Source of the DNA: Methanoculleus caldifontis
GTDB lineage: Archaea; Halobacteriota; Methanomicrobia; Methanomicrobiales; Methanoculleaceae
Reading direction: 5' to 3'
DNA: 64,000 nt
Assembly (NCBI RefSeq): GCF_032842345.1
Contig: NZ_WBKO01000002.1
Location: 82,208 to 146,207 of the forward strand
Positions 51,437-60,504 of the stretch are shown piece after piece (the first letter of the stretch is position 1; the number at the start of each line of letters is the position of its first letter). The notes under the pieces are model-generated. The model had not been told where the DNA came from. It made no database searches and was given only the letters and a program-made list of their open reading frames with translations. A program made the position numbers and the translations under genes.

Positions 51437-53155
51437 ATGGTTTCCTGGTACGAGATGCTGACCCTGCTCTATTTCCTCGCCACTGCTACCGTGGTGCTTC
51501 TCGGGGCATTCATACTCGGAAAAAATGCTCATAGCCGTATCCACCAGATCTTCTTCCTTGCCTCGCTCACGTGGGCGTTCTGGGCGTTCAGCGAGTTCAT
51601 GCAGCATACGCTGGAGGGCACGGCCGCCGCCGATCCCTGGATCGCGGCGGAGGCGATCTGGATCCTCGATACCGCCGTAGCCCTTCACTTCATCCTCCTG
51701 TTCGTAAAGAGCCCGTACCTCCACGCCTCCCGCACTCCCCGGGCGCTCGCCCCCCTCTACGTCCCGGCCATCGTATTCCTCTGCGTCGTCTGCTGCACGG
51801 ATCTCTTCATAGCCGCGCTCGCGCCGGCCTCCCCGGGACTGGATGGGCTGGCCGCCGGAGACCTCGTCGTTCTTCTCGCCTATCTCTGGGCACTCATCTG
51901 CGCCGGGATCGGCTGGATTCTCTGCATCCGGTACGTGCTGCGGACCCCGGCCGGGGGAGAACGGCGGCAGGCCGCCCTCGTCGCCATCGGCCTGACCGTT
52001 CCGGTGATCTCCGGCTTCTCGTACCTGGCGTCGGACGCGGTGCCGTGGCTCATGGTCTTCGAGCTCCCGCCGGTCACCGCGCTCTGGTTCTCGCTCTTCG
52101 TCGGGTACGCGATCTGGAAACACGGGCTCTTCATCATCACGCCGCAGACGACGGCCGATACCATCATATCCACGATGAACGACGGGCTGCTCCTCCTCGA
52201 CGACCACAACCGCGTTCTCGAGACGAATGCGGCGCTGACGACGATGCTCGGGCGCGACCGCCCCGACCTGATCGGCATTCCGGCGGAGACGCTCTTCTCC
52301 AACCGGCTGGAGGCCGCGGATATATTCTCGGCCGTCCTTACGGCCGGATCGGTTCCTGACCGCGAGACCGTCCTGCAGCGGAGGGACGGCCGGCCGCTCC
52401 CGGTCAGCCTCTCCGGTGCCGCCGTCGGGAACGACGACGGAGGGGTTGCCGGGATCGTGATGATCGTCCGGGATATCGCGGAGCGGAAAATGCACGAGAA
52501 CGCTCTCTCCGAGTCGAACAGGAAACTCGCGCTCCTCTCGAGCATCACCCGGCACGACCTTCTGAATCAGGTCATGGTCATCCGCGGCCACCTCCACTTC
52601 GCGTCGGAAGATACGGAGGACGCCGCCGTCCGTGACCGGCTCGCGAAGTGCGACGCGGCGGCCGCACTCATCCAGCAGCAGGCCGAGTTCACCCGCGACT
52701 ACCAGGACCTCGGCCAGCAGTCCCCGGTCTGGCAGAAGGTCAGTTCCGTCGTGGCGGCCGAGGCTGCTGCATTCCGGGGAGTACCGGTCACGATCCGCGC
52801 CGATACCGACGGCACGGAGATCTATGCGGACCCCCTCTTCTCCAGGGTCGTCTACAACCTCATCGACAACGCGCTCCGCCACGGCGGGAACGTGACGGCG
52901 ATCTCCTTCTCGGTCCGGCAGGATAACGGCTCTGCCATCCTTCGCTGCGAGGACAACGGGGAGGGGGTCCTGCCCGGAGAGAAGGAGGGACTGTTCCGGT
53001 GGGGCGTCGGCAGGAATACGGGCCACGGCCTCTTTCTCTCCCGCGAGATCCTCGCCATCACCGGAATAGAGATCCAGGAGACCGGCTCGCCCGGCAGCGG
53101 TGCGCGGTTCGAGATGCGGATCCCTGAGGGCAACATCAGGTACGGCGAGGCATAA
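51437..53155 (+). CDS. 7TM-PAS histidine kinase
   Basis: The 572-residue protein has seven N-terminal membrane helices (about 8-230), matching the histidine-kinase N-terminal 7TM domain; then a PAS domain (235-350), a HisKA-like region with H373 in SSITRHDLLNQVMVI and a HATPase with IDNALRHG, CEDNGEGVLPG and TGHGLFLSREI. It shares its C-terminal half with the preceding receiver-PAS protein, for example ITGIEIQETG and GARFEM. It starts a new transcript. Confidence 0.92.
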   Translation: MVSWYEMLTLLYFLATATVVLLGAFILGKNAHSRIHQIFFLASLTWAFWAFSEFMQHTLEGTAAADPWIAAEAIWILDTAVALHFILLFVKSPYLHASRTPRALAPLYVPAIVFLCVVCCTDLFIAALAPASPGLDGLAAGDLVVLLAYLWALICAGIGWILCIRYVLRTPAGGERRQAALVAIGLTVPVISGFSYLASDAVPWLMVFELPPVTALWFSLFVGYAIWKHGLFIITPQTTADTIISTMNDGLLLLDDHNRVLETNAALTTMLGRDRPDLIGIPAETLFSNRLEAADIFSAVLTAGSVPDRETVLQRRDGRPLPVSLSGAAVGNDDGGVAGIVMIVRDIAERKMHENALSESNRKLALLSSITRHDLLNQVMVIRGHLHFASEDTEDAAVRDRLAKCDAAAALIQQQAEFTRDYQDLGQQSPVWQKVSSVVAAEAAAFRGVPVTIRADTDGTEIYADPLFSRVVYNLIDNALRHGGNVTAISFSVRQDNGSAILRCEDNGEGVLPGEKEGLFRWGVGRNTGHGLFLSREILAITGIEIQETGSPGSGARFEMRIPEGNIRYGEA

Positions 53156-53245
53156 ACCCGGACAGACCCGCGAGGCCCGTGCTTCCGTGGAGCACGGCCA
53201 CGTTCCTGGAAAGTATATAGGGCATCCGCCCGTTCCATTTAAGTG

Positions 53246-53428
53246 ATGACGATGAATGCGTGGAGCGCAGCAATCCTCGGAACAGCCATCATCTGGGCGG
53301 CAGCCATCATGACCACGGCATTCCTGCTTCTCGGAACGGATTACTTCGGTCCGCTCATTCCCATCCTCGGCGGCGGAGCGGCGGGGAATCTCATCGTTCT
53401 TGCGGGGGCAAAGAGCATACGGGAGTAA
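53246..53428 (+). CDS. Small two-helix membrane protein
   Basis: The product MTMNAWSAAILGTAIIWAAA has two hydrophobic segments (residues 6-27 and 35-53), the second with GPLIPILGGGAAGN. A GTG and a later ATG are alternative starts in the same frame. It is 60 residues, with no catalytic motif. Similar small proteins of unknown role occur in methanogens. It is 90 bp after the 7TM kinase. Confidence 0.65.
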   Translation: MTMNAWSAAILGTAIIWAAAIMTTAFLLLGTDYFGPLIPILGGGAAGNLIVLAGAKSIRE

Positions 53429-53543
53429 GGCCCCTGCTGCCCGGGCGGGGACATGGGAATCCAGAGGAACCGGCATACCGGGAAACCCGGGTCTTATCTC
53501 CCCGTTCCGGGAAGACAGCAGCCGCGAAAAAGAGTGGGAGAGG

Positions 53544-54230
53544 TTAGTTGGTCTTTCTTCCCGCAACCAGCAGCAGTCCCACGATCAGCAGAGCACCGCC
53601 GGCCAGAGCCGGGGAGAGCGGCGACTTCTGGGTGGGAGCCGGCGCGGGGTTCATCGTCGCGTACAGGTCGATCGTCTCGCCCTTGGCGGGGTACCGGTCG
53701 ACGGAGCCCGTATAGGTCGTGTAACCGTCCTTTGTCAGGGTGTAGGTCCTGTAGGGGGTCCCGGTCGTGTAGACCTGCACGGAGAGGATACTCTGGCTGA
53801 TAGTACCCTTGACTTCGTTGTCGAACATGACCGTCGCGCCTTCAACATTGGAGTGGACGGTGTACCAGCCGACATCTCCTCCGATCAGCGTCGGCGGAAC
53901 GGGTTCGGTCGGATTGAGAGTTGCGTAGAGGTCGAAGACCTCGCCCTTGCCGGGAACGGAGTTGACGCCGCTGTAGTAGGTGGCGTATCCGTCCTTCTCG
54001 ACGCGGTACGTGCTGTAGGGAGCTCCGGTGGTGTAGACCGGGACGTACAGCACGCCGCCCTGGATCACGCCCTGGTACTCGTTGTCGAAGTAGACCTGTG
54101 CTCCATCCACGTTACAGTTGACTGCATACCATCCGTTGTCCCCGCCTACGGGCGGCTGAGCGCTCGAGGGGAGAACGATACAGCAGGCAACGACTAAAAA
54201 GATCAGGAAATTGCGTAAAATGCTCTGCAT
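53544..54230 (-). CDS. Surface protein with two PEGA-like repeats
   Basis: The start is fixed by GGAGG five bases before the ATG and gives MQSILRNFLIFLVVACCIVL as signal peptide, cut after SSAQ. Two copies of a 75-residue PEGA-like unit follow (GWYAVNCNVDGAQVYFDNEY and GWYTVHSNVEGATVMFDNEV), each ending with a VFDLYATLNP or TIDLYATMNP. After a Pro-rich spacer the C-terminus is one membrane helix with RKTN. It is a cell-surface protein anchored at its C-terminus, likely for envelope binding. Confidence 0.86.
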   Translation of the reverse strand: MQSILRNFLIFLVVACCIVLPSSAQPPVGGDNGWYAVNCNVDGAQVYFDNEYQGVIQGGVLYVPVYTTGAPYSTYRVEKDGYATYYSGVNSVPGKGEVFDLYATLNPTEPVPPTLIGGDVGWYTVHSNVEGATVMFDNEVKGTISQSILSVQVYTTGTPYRTYTLTKDGYTTYTGSVDRYPAKGETIDLYATMNPAPAPTQKSPLSPALAGGALLIVGLLLVAGRKTN

Positions 54231-54531
54231 GGAAACCTCCGCTGTAATCAATAGATTCTTTTTTAATGGATATATCTTTCCCTATTATATCATCGTAGAC
54301 GTGGCTTAATATTCGATTTCCTGTGGAAAAAGCGAGAAATATTTGAATTGGGGCCAACTGGCGCGCAGGGATATTTCACGCAAGGCATGGATGTGCATGG
54401 CAGCCCGGATGTGAGCAGCCGGCCACAGACGGGGAGATTGCCGTTCTGGAACCGGGCAATCTGCTAAACAATCCTGAAAACTACGGGGAATAACAGAAAG
54501 AGATATATATGCATCATCCACTTTCCCTTTT
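54231..54531. other. Divergent intergenic region
   Basis: This 301-bp gap contains A+T-rich stretches near both genes, the promoter of the lipoprotein gene (TATA box at 54503) and, near 54245-54290, a TTTTTTAATGGATATATCT block that probably includes the promoter of the PEGA gene. No gene is supported. Confidence 0.45.
54503..54510 (+). promoter_or_regulatory. TATA box of the transglutaminase-like lipoprotein gene
   Basis: ATATATAT is 25 bp before the ATG at 54532, which suggests a leaderless or nearly leaderless mRNA. Confidence 0.55.
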
Positions 54532-56064
54532 ATGAATAGCAACGCAGTTACCGCTCTCCTGACAGTATCCGTCCTGCTCATCCTCTTTGCGGCCGGATGC
54601 ACCGCTACGACGCAGGAGCAGGGAGCGCTCGACGCATCGGCTGCCTCTCCGGCCGATGAGGCCTATGCCCGCGGACTGGCAGAGTATGCGGACGCCAGGT
54701 ACCGGGTCGCCGAAGAATGCTTTGCGGAGGCTTACGCCCTCTACACCGACGCCGGCGATTCTGACAGGGCACGGATAGCCCGCGATGCCATGTTCCGGAC
54801 GAACAGGACGTACATCGAGTACCCGCTCGACAGACCGGCCGCGGAAGCGGCACTGCGGGAGAAGGTTCCCGGCATCGCCGACGAGGATATAGCCGACTGG
54901 CTGGAGAACCGTGCGCAGAAGATCGTCTCGGAGAACGAGACGCTGTACTTCTACGACGTCGCCGAAAACTACCTCTACGCGCACGTCGATCAGATGCAGA
55001 AGCAGAACGAGAGGGGGCTCGACTTCGACTACGTCGCCAGGTACGCCTGGTCGGAGAACCGGTCCGGAAAGACCGGCCCCTACGTGAACCCGGTGCATTA
55101 TGCAGGTTTCGAGCGGCTTGAGGTCCCGTACGAGGCGCTTCCCTCGTCAGGAGTGCTGAAGATCTGGTTCCCGCTCCCGGTCGAGACGGATTCACAGAGA
55201 AACATCACCGTCACCAACCTCTCGTGCCCGGACTTCATCGTCGCCGGCCCGTTCACCACGGGCCCTATCGGCTACGTCTACTACGAGATCCCGGCCGGAG
55301 CGGTCAACGGAAACCTCGTTCTCTCGGCAGATATCGACTTTATCTCCTACGAGCAGATCTTTGACGAGATCGACCCTGCATTGGTCGGAGAGTACAACAC
55401 GAGCGACCCCGAGTACGTGCTGTATACGGCATCCGAGCGGAACATCGAGATCACCGACGCCATACGCGAGAAGGCGCTCGCTATCGTCGGGAACGAGACG
55501 AACCCGCATCTCCGGGCGCAGATGATCTACCGCTACATCATCGAGACCTACCCCTACAGCCACGTCCCGCACCTCTCGCTCGACTCCCGCGAGCCGAAGG
55601 TCGCCGAGTCCACCCATATGTTCGAGACCGGCCACGGCGACTGCGGCACCCAGAGCACGCTCTTCTCTGCACTCTGCCGGTCGCTCGGCATCCCCGCCCG
55701 CGCCGTCGGCGGCTACCAGATGCTCATTGCCGAGACGCCCGGCACCCACTTCTGGGCGGAGTACTATCTGCCCGGCTACGGCTGGGTGCCGAACGACGTG
55801 ACGGTCGCCGAGATTGCCGACTGGGTCGTCATTCCCGACGCGAAGCGTACTGCGTTCAAGGACTACTACGCCATGAACCTCGATCCCACGCGTTTCGTCA
55901 TTCAGAAGGACGTCGACGCCCCGATGGACCCGGCCCTGCCGGAAGAGGCCGCCATCTTCAGGTTCGTCAGGCAGTATCCGGCGATCGTCTCCGATACGGC
56001 AGAATACGATCTGGATCTCTTCAGCTGGGACTGCTTCAGCGTCAGCCTTGCGGCTGTCGAGTGA
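54532..56064 (+). CDS. Transglutaminase-like lipoprotein
   Basis: MNSNAVTALLTVSVLLILFA leads to the lipobox FAAGC, so the protein is anchored to the outer face of the membrane. The middle contains a helical TPR-like segment (ARGLAEYADARYRVAEECFA). The C-terminal transglutaminase core has Cys in GHGDCGTQSTLFSALCR, His in GTHFWAEYYLPGYG and Asp in VPNDVT. Proteins of this class cleave or crosslink peptides, or act as peptidases in the envelope. It is a 510-residue protein with a leaderless-type promoter. Confidence 0.9.
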   Translation: MNSNAVTALLTVSVLLILFAAGCTATTQEQGALDASAASPADEAYARGLAEYADARYRVAEECFAEAYALYTDAGDSDRARIARDAMFRTNRTYIEYPLDRPAAEAALREKVPGIADEDIADWLENRAQKIVSENETLYFYDVAENYLYAHVDQMQKQNERGLDFDYVARYAWSENRSGKTGPYVNPVHYAGFERLEVPYEALPSSGVLKIWFPLPVETDSQRNITVTNLSCPDFIVAGPFTTGPIGYVYYEIPAGAVNGNLVLSADIDFISYEQIFDEIDPALVGEYNTSDPEYVLYTASERNIEITDAIREKALAIVGNETNPHLRAQMIYRYIIETYPYSHVPHLSLDSREPKVAESTHMFETGHGDCGTQSTLFSALCRSLGIPARAVGGYQMLIAETPGTHFWAEYYLPGYGWVPNDVTVAEIADWVVIPDAKRTAFKDYYAMNLDPTRFVIQKDVDAPMDPALPEEAAIFRFVRQYPAIVSDTAEYDLDLFSWDCFSVSLAAVE

Positions 56065-56272
56065 AGGTCCCACTAACTACCTTTTTTGTGCTGCGGGTGC
56101 GGAGGCCGTTCCGATCCTCCAGGACGCAGGACTCTCGAACCTCCCTGCACGATGCTCCGCCCGCTTGCTGCCCGATAGTATCAGGTATTATGATGCCCTC
56201 CCGCACACTCTCTACACACGGAGGTTCCACATCGGGCACAGCCCGATGCCGACAATCTGCGGAGTGAGGAGC

Positions 56273-57004
56273 ATGTTCAAGAGAATCACCTGTACCCGTA
56301 TCGACGGCGGCCAGATCGTTCGGGATGCCGCCGGGGAGGCGCCGGCGGCGATCTTCGTCAACGGCAGGCACCTGACGACCGTGATCCTGAGCCCCGGGGG
56401 GTTTCAGGACTTTATCACCGGCTACCTCTACACGGAAGAGCTCATCAGAGGCGTCGACGAGATCGAGTCGGTCAGGGTCGAGGAGAACCGGATCAGCGTC
56501 CTCACAAAGAACCCCTTCCGGAGAGGAAGCGTCAAGAAGACGATCCTCTCCGGGTGTGGCGGGGCCGTTTCCTACATCGACACGCAGAAGTTGCCCTCAA
56601 TCGACTCGGACCTCACGGTATCCGTCCCGGAGATCGCGGCCGCCGTGGCCGCTCTCCCCGCGCCCGGCATGCTCGACGCGGTCGCCCTTGTATCCGGGGG
56701 CCGGATCGTCGCCTGCTCCGAGGATCTCGACCGGCATAACGCCCTCGACCGGGTGATCGGCCGGGGGCTGCGTGACGGTCTCGACTTCTCCCGGACGCTC
56801 GCCGTCGGCACCGGGTCTGCCACCTCCGAGATGGTCCGCAAATGCCTGGTGGCGAAGATCCCGGTGCTGATCACCACCGGACCCCCGACGGCTCTCGCCG
56901 TGAAGATCGGCGAGGAGACCGGGCTCTGCATCGTCGGGTCCGCGGGAACCCCGGAGATGGCGGTCTATACGCACCCGGAGAGGATAGCCGGGATAAGTGC
57001 GTGA
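56273..57004 (+). CDS. fdhD: Formate dehydrogenase accessory sulfurtransferase FdhD
   Basis: The ATG with GTGAGGAGC before it gives MFKRITCTRIDGGQIVRDAA and 243 residues; the reading frame upstream is not FdhD-like. The conserved block RGSVKKTILSGCGG holds the sulfur-carrying Cys, and later GRIVACSEDLDRHNALDRVIGR and TGSATSEMVRKC are typical. Only one Cys of the CxxC of E. coli FdhD is visible, as in other archaeal members. FdhD takes sulfur from a cysteine desulfurase and gives it to the Mo/W cofactor of formate dehydrogenase, which fits a methanogen that can use formate. It is convergent with a desulfurase fusion. Confidence 0.92.
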   Translation: MFKRITCTRIDGGQIVRDAAGEAPAAIFVNGRHLTTVILSPGGFQDFITGYLYTEELIRGVDEIESVRVEENRISVLTKNPFRRGSVKKTILSGCGGAVSYIDTQKLPSIDSDLTVSVPEIAAAVAALPAPGMLDAVALVSGGRIVACSEDLDRHNALDRVIGRGLRDGLDFSRTLAVGTGSATSEMVRKCLVAKIPVLITTGPPTALAVKIGEETGLCIVGSAGTPEMAVYTHPERIAGISA

Positions 57005-57064
57005 GCGCTCCTGACGGGGTGCCTCAAGAAAATTCTGATCGAAAAGAACTGCTGCCGGGGGACC

Positions 57065-59701
57065 TCACCGGCCCCGGCTGATCTCGTCGACGGCCGCGAC
57101 GAGGAGGTCGATCTCCTGCTCTGTCGTGAAGGCCGCCATGCTCGCCCGCACCGTCCCGTTCGGGAGGTTCAGGTGCTCCATGAGCGGCTGGCAGCAGTGG
57201 TGCCCCGACCGCACCAGGATATCCGCCTCCTCGTCGAGGAGCTGTGCTGCCTCCTGGGGGTGGACGCCGTCGATGGTGAACGAGACGACGCCGATCCGGG
57301 ACCCGGGCTTCCGGCCGGCATAGACCGTGACCCCGTCGAGCGCGGAGAGCCCCGCGATGAGCCGGGCGGTCAGGCGCTCCTCGTGCCGCCGGATCCGGTC
57401 CATCCCGATCGCCGAGAGGTAGTCCACGGCGACGCCGAGGGCGATCCCGCCGCCGACGTTCGGTGTCCCGGCCTCGTAGCGCTGGTAGCCGTCCGCCGGG
57501 ACGAAACCTTCGGCGGTTACGTTCTCGACCATGCCCCCGCCGAGGACCGGGGGTTCGAGGAGTGCCTCGCGCATCCAGAGAACCCCGGTCCCGGTCGGCC
57601 CGAAGATCTTGTGCCCCGAGAAGCAGAGGAAGTCGCAACCGAGGTCTGAGACGTCGAGCGGCATGTGCGGCGCGGACTGTGCGGCGTCCAGGAGGAGGAG
57701 CGTGCCGTGCTCCCGGCAGATCCGGGCGATCTCCGCAACAGGCGTCGTCACACCGAGGACGTTCGAGGCGTGGCTGACCGCAACGAGCCGGACGCCCCCG
57801 GCAACCGCTTTCTCGAGCGCTGCAAGGTCGAGCGCGTAATCGGCATCGATCCCGATCACGTCGAGTCCGACCCCATGCTTTGCAAGCGCTCTCCAGGGCA
57901 GGAGGTTTGAGTGGTGCTCGAGGATGGTGGTCGCCACGCGGTCGCCCGGCTTCCAGGAGAGGCCCTGCGCGACCATGTTGATCGCGTCCGTGGCGTTCTT
58001 CGTAAAGACCGTGATCCCGGCCTCACCGCCGACGAACCGGGCCACCTTCTCGTGGGCGTGCCAGTAACGCTGCGTGGCGATCCGGGTCAGGCGGTGGACG
58101 CCGCGGCCGACGTTGGCGCGGTAGCGGTGCTCGAACTCGACGAGCGCCTCCACGACCGGCTCCGGCGAGAAGCTCGTCGCCGCGTTGTCCAGGTAGACGA
58201 TATCGCCGAGGATCGGGAAGTCCTTCCGGATCTCGTCGGGAGTAAACTCATTCTTTGCCGGTGCCGCCGGCTCACGGGTTTTTATTGCCTTCGTCGTTGC
58301 CACTTCCGCTCTCTTCGTTACCGGGGCCGCCTTCAGGGTGAAGTCCTCGTTGACGGGGATGCCGCGGTCCCTGCAGATCTCGCGCATCTTCGGGGGCAGC
58401 GCCCGCCACCGCCAGAGTCCCCACCGGTGATAGGCGTCCGGCAACCCATTCTTCTCCGCCCACCGGATAAGGAATTCGTCCCAGCGATCCGTCAGGGCCG
58501 GGTGCATCCGGCGGAGGTCTTCGTACTCGCTCTCGAGCACCGCCGGGCAGAGGTAGCAGCCGATCCGCTCAAGGCCCTTCTCGTAGAGCGGGTTCATCGG
58601 GGCCTCCTGCCACCAGAGGTAGAGGTAGACCTCGAGCGCCCGCCAGCTCCGGATCGGCGAGACGTTCAGCTGCATGGGGTTTGCCGGGTTCTGGCTCGTC
58701 TCGTCGAGTTCGGCACGGTTCCAGGACTCGTACCAGCGGTTCCCCTGGATGGTGACGCAGGGGCCGGTCTCGGCGAGGTAGATCTTCAGGGGGTGGAGTT
58801 TTAAGAGCTTGCAGCACCAGCGGTTGTCCTTCCCCGGCGGCCCCGCCTTCTCGACCGCCTGGAAGAAGTCGCCGCCCTTCCTGATGATCTCGACCCCCTG
58901 CGACGCCACGAACTCCACGGTCTCGGGGAGTTCGATCCCGGTATCGATGAAGAACGCCTTATCGATCCCCGCCTTTCGGGCGAGGTGGAGGACGGCGGTG
59001 CTGTCCTTCCCGCCGGAGAACGAGACGTTCGCGCACGGCCGGTCGTTGATGTGCTTCTTGATGGTCCGTATCGCGTTCCGCTCCAGGTTCTTTAAGTGGT
59101 AGCGGTTCTTCTCGATCACCACGTCCCAGTCCGGGTCGGGCCGGGTGCGGGGCGAGACGGGGGCGAGCTCCTTGACCCGGATCTGCCCGTCCCTGACGAT
59201 ACCGGTCCCGAACCGGTTCTTGTAGGAGACGATGACCGTCCCGTCTGGCACGGGGCTCTTCAGGGGAAATCGTTTCCCGCCGATGCGTCCCTTATGGGCG
59301 CTCACGGCCGCCTCGGCCTCGAGGTCGACGACCCCGCGCGTCGCGTACGGCAGTATATACGGGAGCGCTTCGGGGGCGATATCAAGGCTGAACTTCCGGG
59401 CGACCGGGTCGAACGTGAGCCAGCCGAACCGGTCGCCATGCGCGATCACGAGGTCGGCCCGGTCGGCGCCGCCGGTCTTGTTCAGGAGCACGACCTTCTG
59501 CAGCGGAAGATCGCCGAACCGTTCGGCAAGGAGGCTCCGGATGAGGGCCATATCCGCCGCGAGTGCAGGCCGGAGATCGTAGGGCTGCAGGAGCGCTATC
59601 TCCCTGACTCTCGCTCCGCAGGCGCAGGTGCGCCCGATGAGAGGGACGTTGCACTGGTCGCACCAGTAGAGGACTTTCTTCACTGCCGGTTCGCGTATCA
59701 C
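57065..59701 (-). CDS. PAPS reductase-family / cysteine desulfurase fusion
   Basis: The 878-residue protein starts at a GTG (another GTG is six codons in). Residues 10-30 form a Zn ribbon (WCDQCN and CACG). Residues 90-180 are PUA-like, 190-420 a PAPS-reductase/ATP-pyrophosphatase domain with SGGKDST (229-235) and a Cys-rich GCYLCPAVLE, and 478-878 a SufS-type PLP enzyme with DNAATSF, the lysine in FSGHKIFGPTGTGV and the catalytic Cys in RSGHHCCQPLM. The desulfurase would make persulfide from cysteine, and the first half may activate a substrate such as tRNA or sulfate for sulfur transfer. FdhD, a sulfur acceptor, is next door. Confidence 0.9.
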   Translation of the reverse strand: MIREPAVKKVLYWCDQCNVPLIGRTCACGARVREIALLQPYDLRPALAADMALIRSLLAERFGDLPLQKVVLLNKTGGADRADLVIAHGDRFGWLTFDPVARKFSLDIAPEALPYILPYATRGVVDLEAEAAVSAHKGRIGGKRFPLKSPVPDGTVIVSYKNRFGTGIVRDGQIRVKELAPVSPRTRPDPDWDVVIEKNRYHLKNLERNAIRTIKKHINDRPCANVSFSGGKDSTAVLHLARKAGIDKAFFIDTGIELPETVEFVASQGVEIIRKGGDFFQAVEKAGPPGKDNRWCCKLLKLHPLKIYLAETGPCVTIQGNRWYESWNRAELDETSQNPANPMQLNVSPIRSWRALEVYLYLWWQEAPMNPLYEKGLERIGCYLCPAVLESEYEDLRRMHPALTDRWDEFLIRWAEKNGLPDAYHRWGLWRWRALPPKMREICRDRGIPVNEDFTLKAAPVTKRAEVATTKAIKTREPAAPAKNEFTPDEIRKDFPILGDIVYLDNAATSFSPEPVVEALVEFEHRYRANVGRGVHRLTRIATQRYWHAHEKVARFVGGEAGITVFTKNATDAINMVAQGLSWKPGDRVATTILEHHSNLLPWRALAKHGVGLDVIGIDADYALDLAALEKAVAGGVRLVAVSHASNVLGVTTPVAEIARICREHGTLLLLDAAQSAPHMPLDVSDLGCDFLCFSGHKIFGPTGTGVLWMREALLEPPVLGGGMVENVTAEGFVPADGYQRYEAGTPNVGGGIALGVAVDYLSAIGMDRIRRHEERLTARLIAGLSALDGVTVYAGRKPGSRIGVVSFTIDGVHPQEAAQLLDEEADILVRSGHHCCQPLMEHLNLPNGTVRASMAAFTTEQEIDLLVAAVDEISRGR

Positions 59702-59966
59702 GTAAAGAATACTTGGTTGCTGCAGACATTAAGTGAACCGGTGATGCAGGGGCGCCGGAGATCGTCCGGATCCCGGCCCGGGCCGATATCGGGGTCGCAC
59801 CGGGCCGTCGGTGGCGATCGCGCCCGTCCGGTGACCCTGCGGCTGCCATGGCGCCGCACCTGCTTCTACGCGGTAGAGGCACGCAGAGGGTGCCGCAGTC
59901 TGCCCCGGATCTCGCCGGCGGGTACCTGGCACAACATTTATTCGTTTATAGGCGAACAATGTGTGT

Positions 59967-60275
59967 ATGCCATCGCGTTGCGTGAACAACCTCGGTGGGA
60001 AGGTGCTCCTCCAGGACGTAACCCCTGATCAGGTGAACGACTACGTGCGCAAGCACTGCAAGGAGTACTATGAGATCCCTCCGGGTTTTGTCTTCCGGGA
60101 CATCCGGATGCTCTTAAAGTCCCCCATGCTCGTCGGCCTCCAGATCCGGAAGCAGAGAGTCCTTCTGCCGTTCACGAAGCCCTGCCCCGGCTATGGGACG
60201 GTGCTCTACGAGATCGCGGCAAAGGAGGCAGACCTCGACTTCATCCGCAACAACCTGGTGAAGGTCTCCGGGTGA
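59967..60275 (+). CDS. Small conserved protein of unknown function
   Basis: The ATG gives MPSRCVNNLGGKVLLQDVTP and 102 residues; a GTG two codons earlier is also possible. The alpha/beta product has RKHCKEYYEIPPGFVFRDIR and KPCPGYGTVLYEIAAKEADL, without a membrane segment. The two Cys pairs do not form a known cluster motif. TTTATA elements lie 15-30 bp before the start. I cannot assign a family. Confidence 0.7.
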   Translation: MPSRCVNNLGGKVLLQDVTPDQVNDYVRKHCKEYYEIPPGFVFRDIRMLLKSPMLVGLQIRKQRVLLPFTKPCPGYGTVLYEIAAKEADLDFIRNNLVKVSG

Positions 60276-60460
60276 GAAGAGCGGTCCGCTTCGGAGTCCA
60301 CGATAGGCAGGTACGGCGGTGGTTCGGGGCCGTATCTGCAGGGCGACAGGGCGGTGGGTCTGAACCCCTCCGGGAATGGGCCGATGCGCCCGGCAGGGCA
60401 ATCGCCTCTTTTTTTCCACTCAGTTTCACTGAATTCTGCTCTCCGGAAGACCTGCTGATC

Positions 60461-60501
60461 GATCGCTATATATCCCCTGAATTGAAAGACTTATAGCGAT
60501 C
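60461..60501. promoter_or_regulatory. Inverted repeat spanning the phosphate operon promoter
   Basis: GATCGCTATA (60461-60470) and TATAGCGATC (60492-60501) are perfect 10-bp inverted repeats with 21 bp between them. The left arm contains part of the TATA box (CTATATATC), and the right arm ends three bases before the GTG start of the DUF47 gene. It is a strong candidate operator for a phosphate-responsive regulator, or a hairpin at the start of the mRNA. Confidence 0.6.
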
Positions 60502-60504
60502 ATT

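Noticed and set aside
51380-53566. 728-codon minus-strand frame over the 7TM kinase
   Set aside because: Antisense shadow; translation is low-complexity Arg/Glu/Asp and no signal or motif is present.
60272-60496. Small plus-strand frame before the DUF47 gene
   Set aside because: It starts inside the end of the previous gene, has no ribosome binding site, and covers the phosphate operon promoter; unlikely to be a gene.
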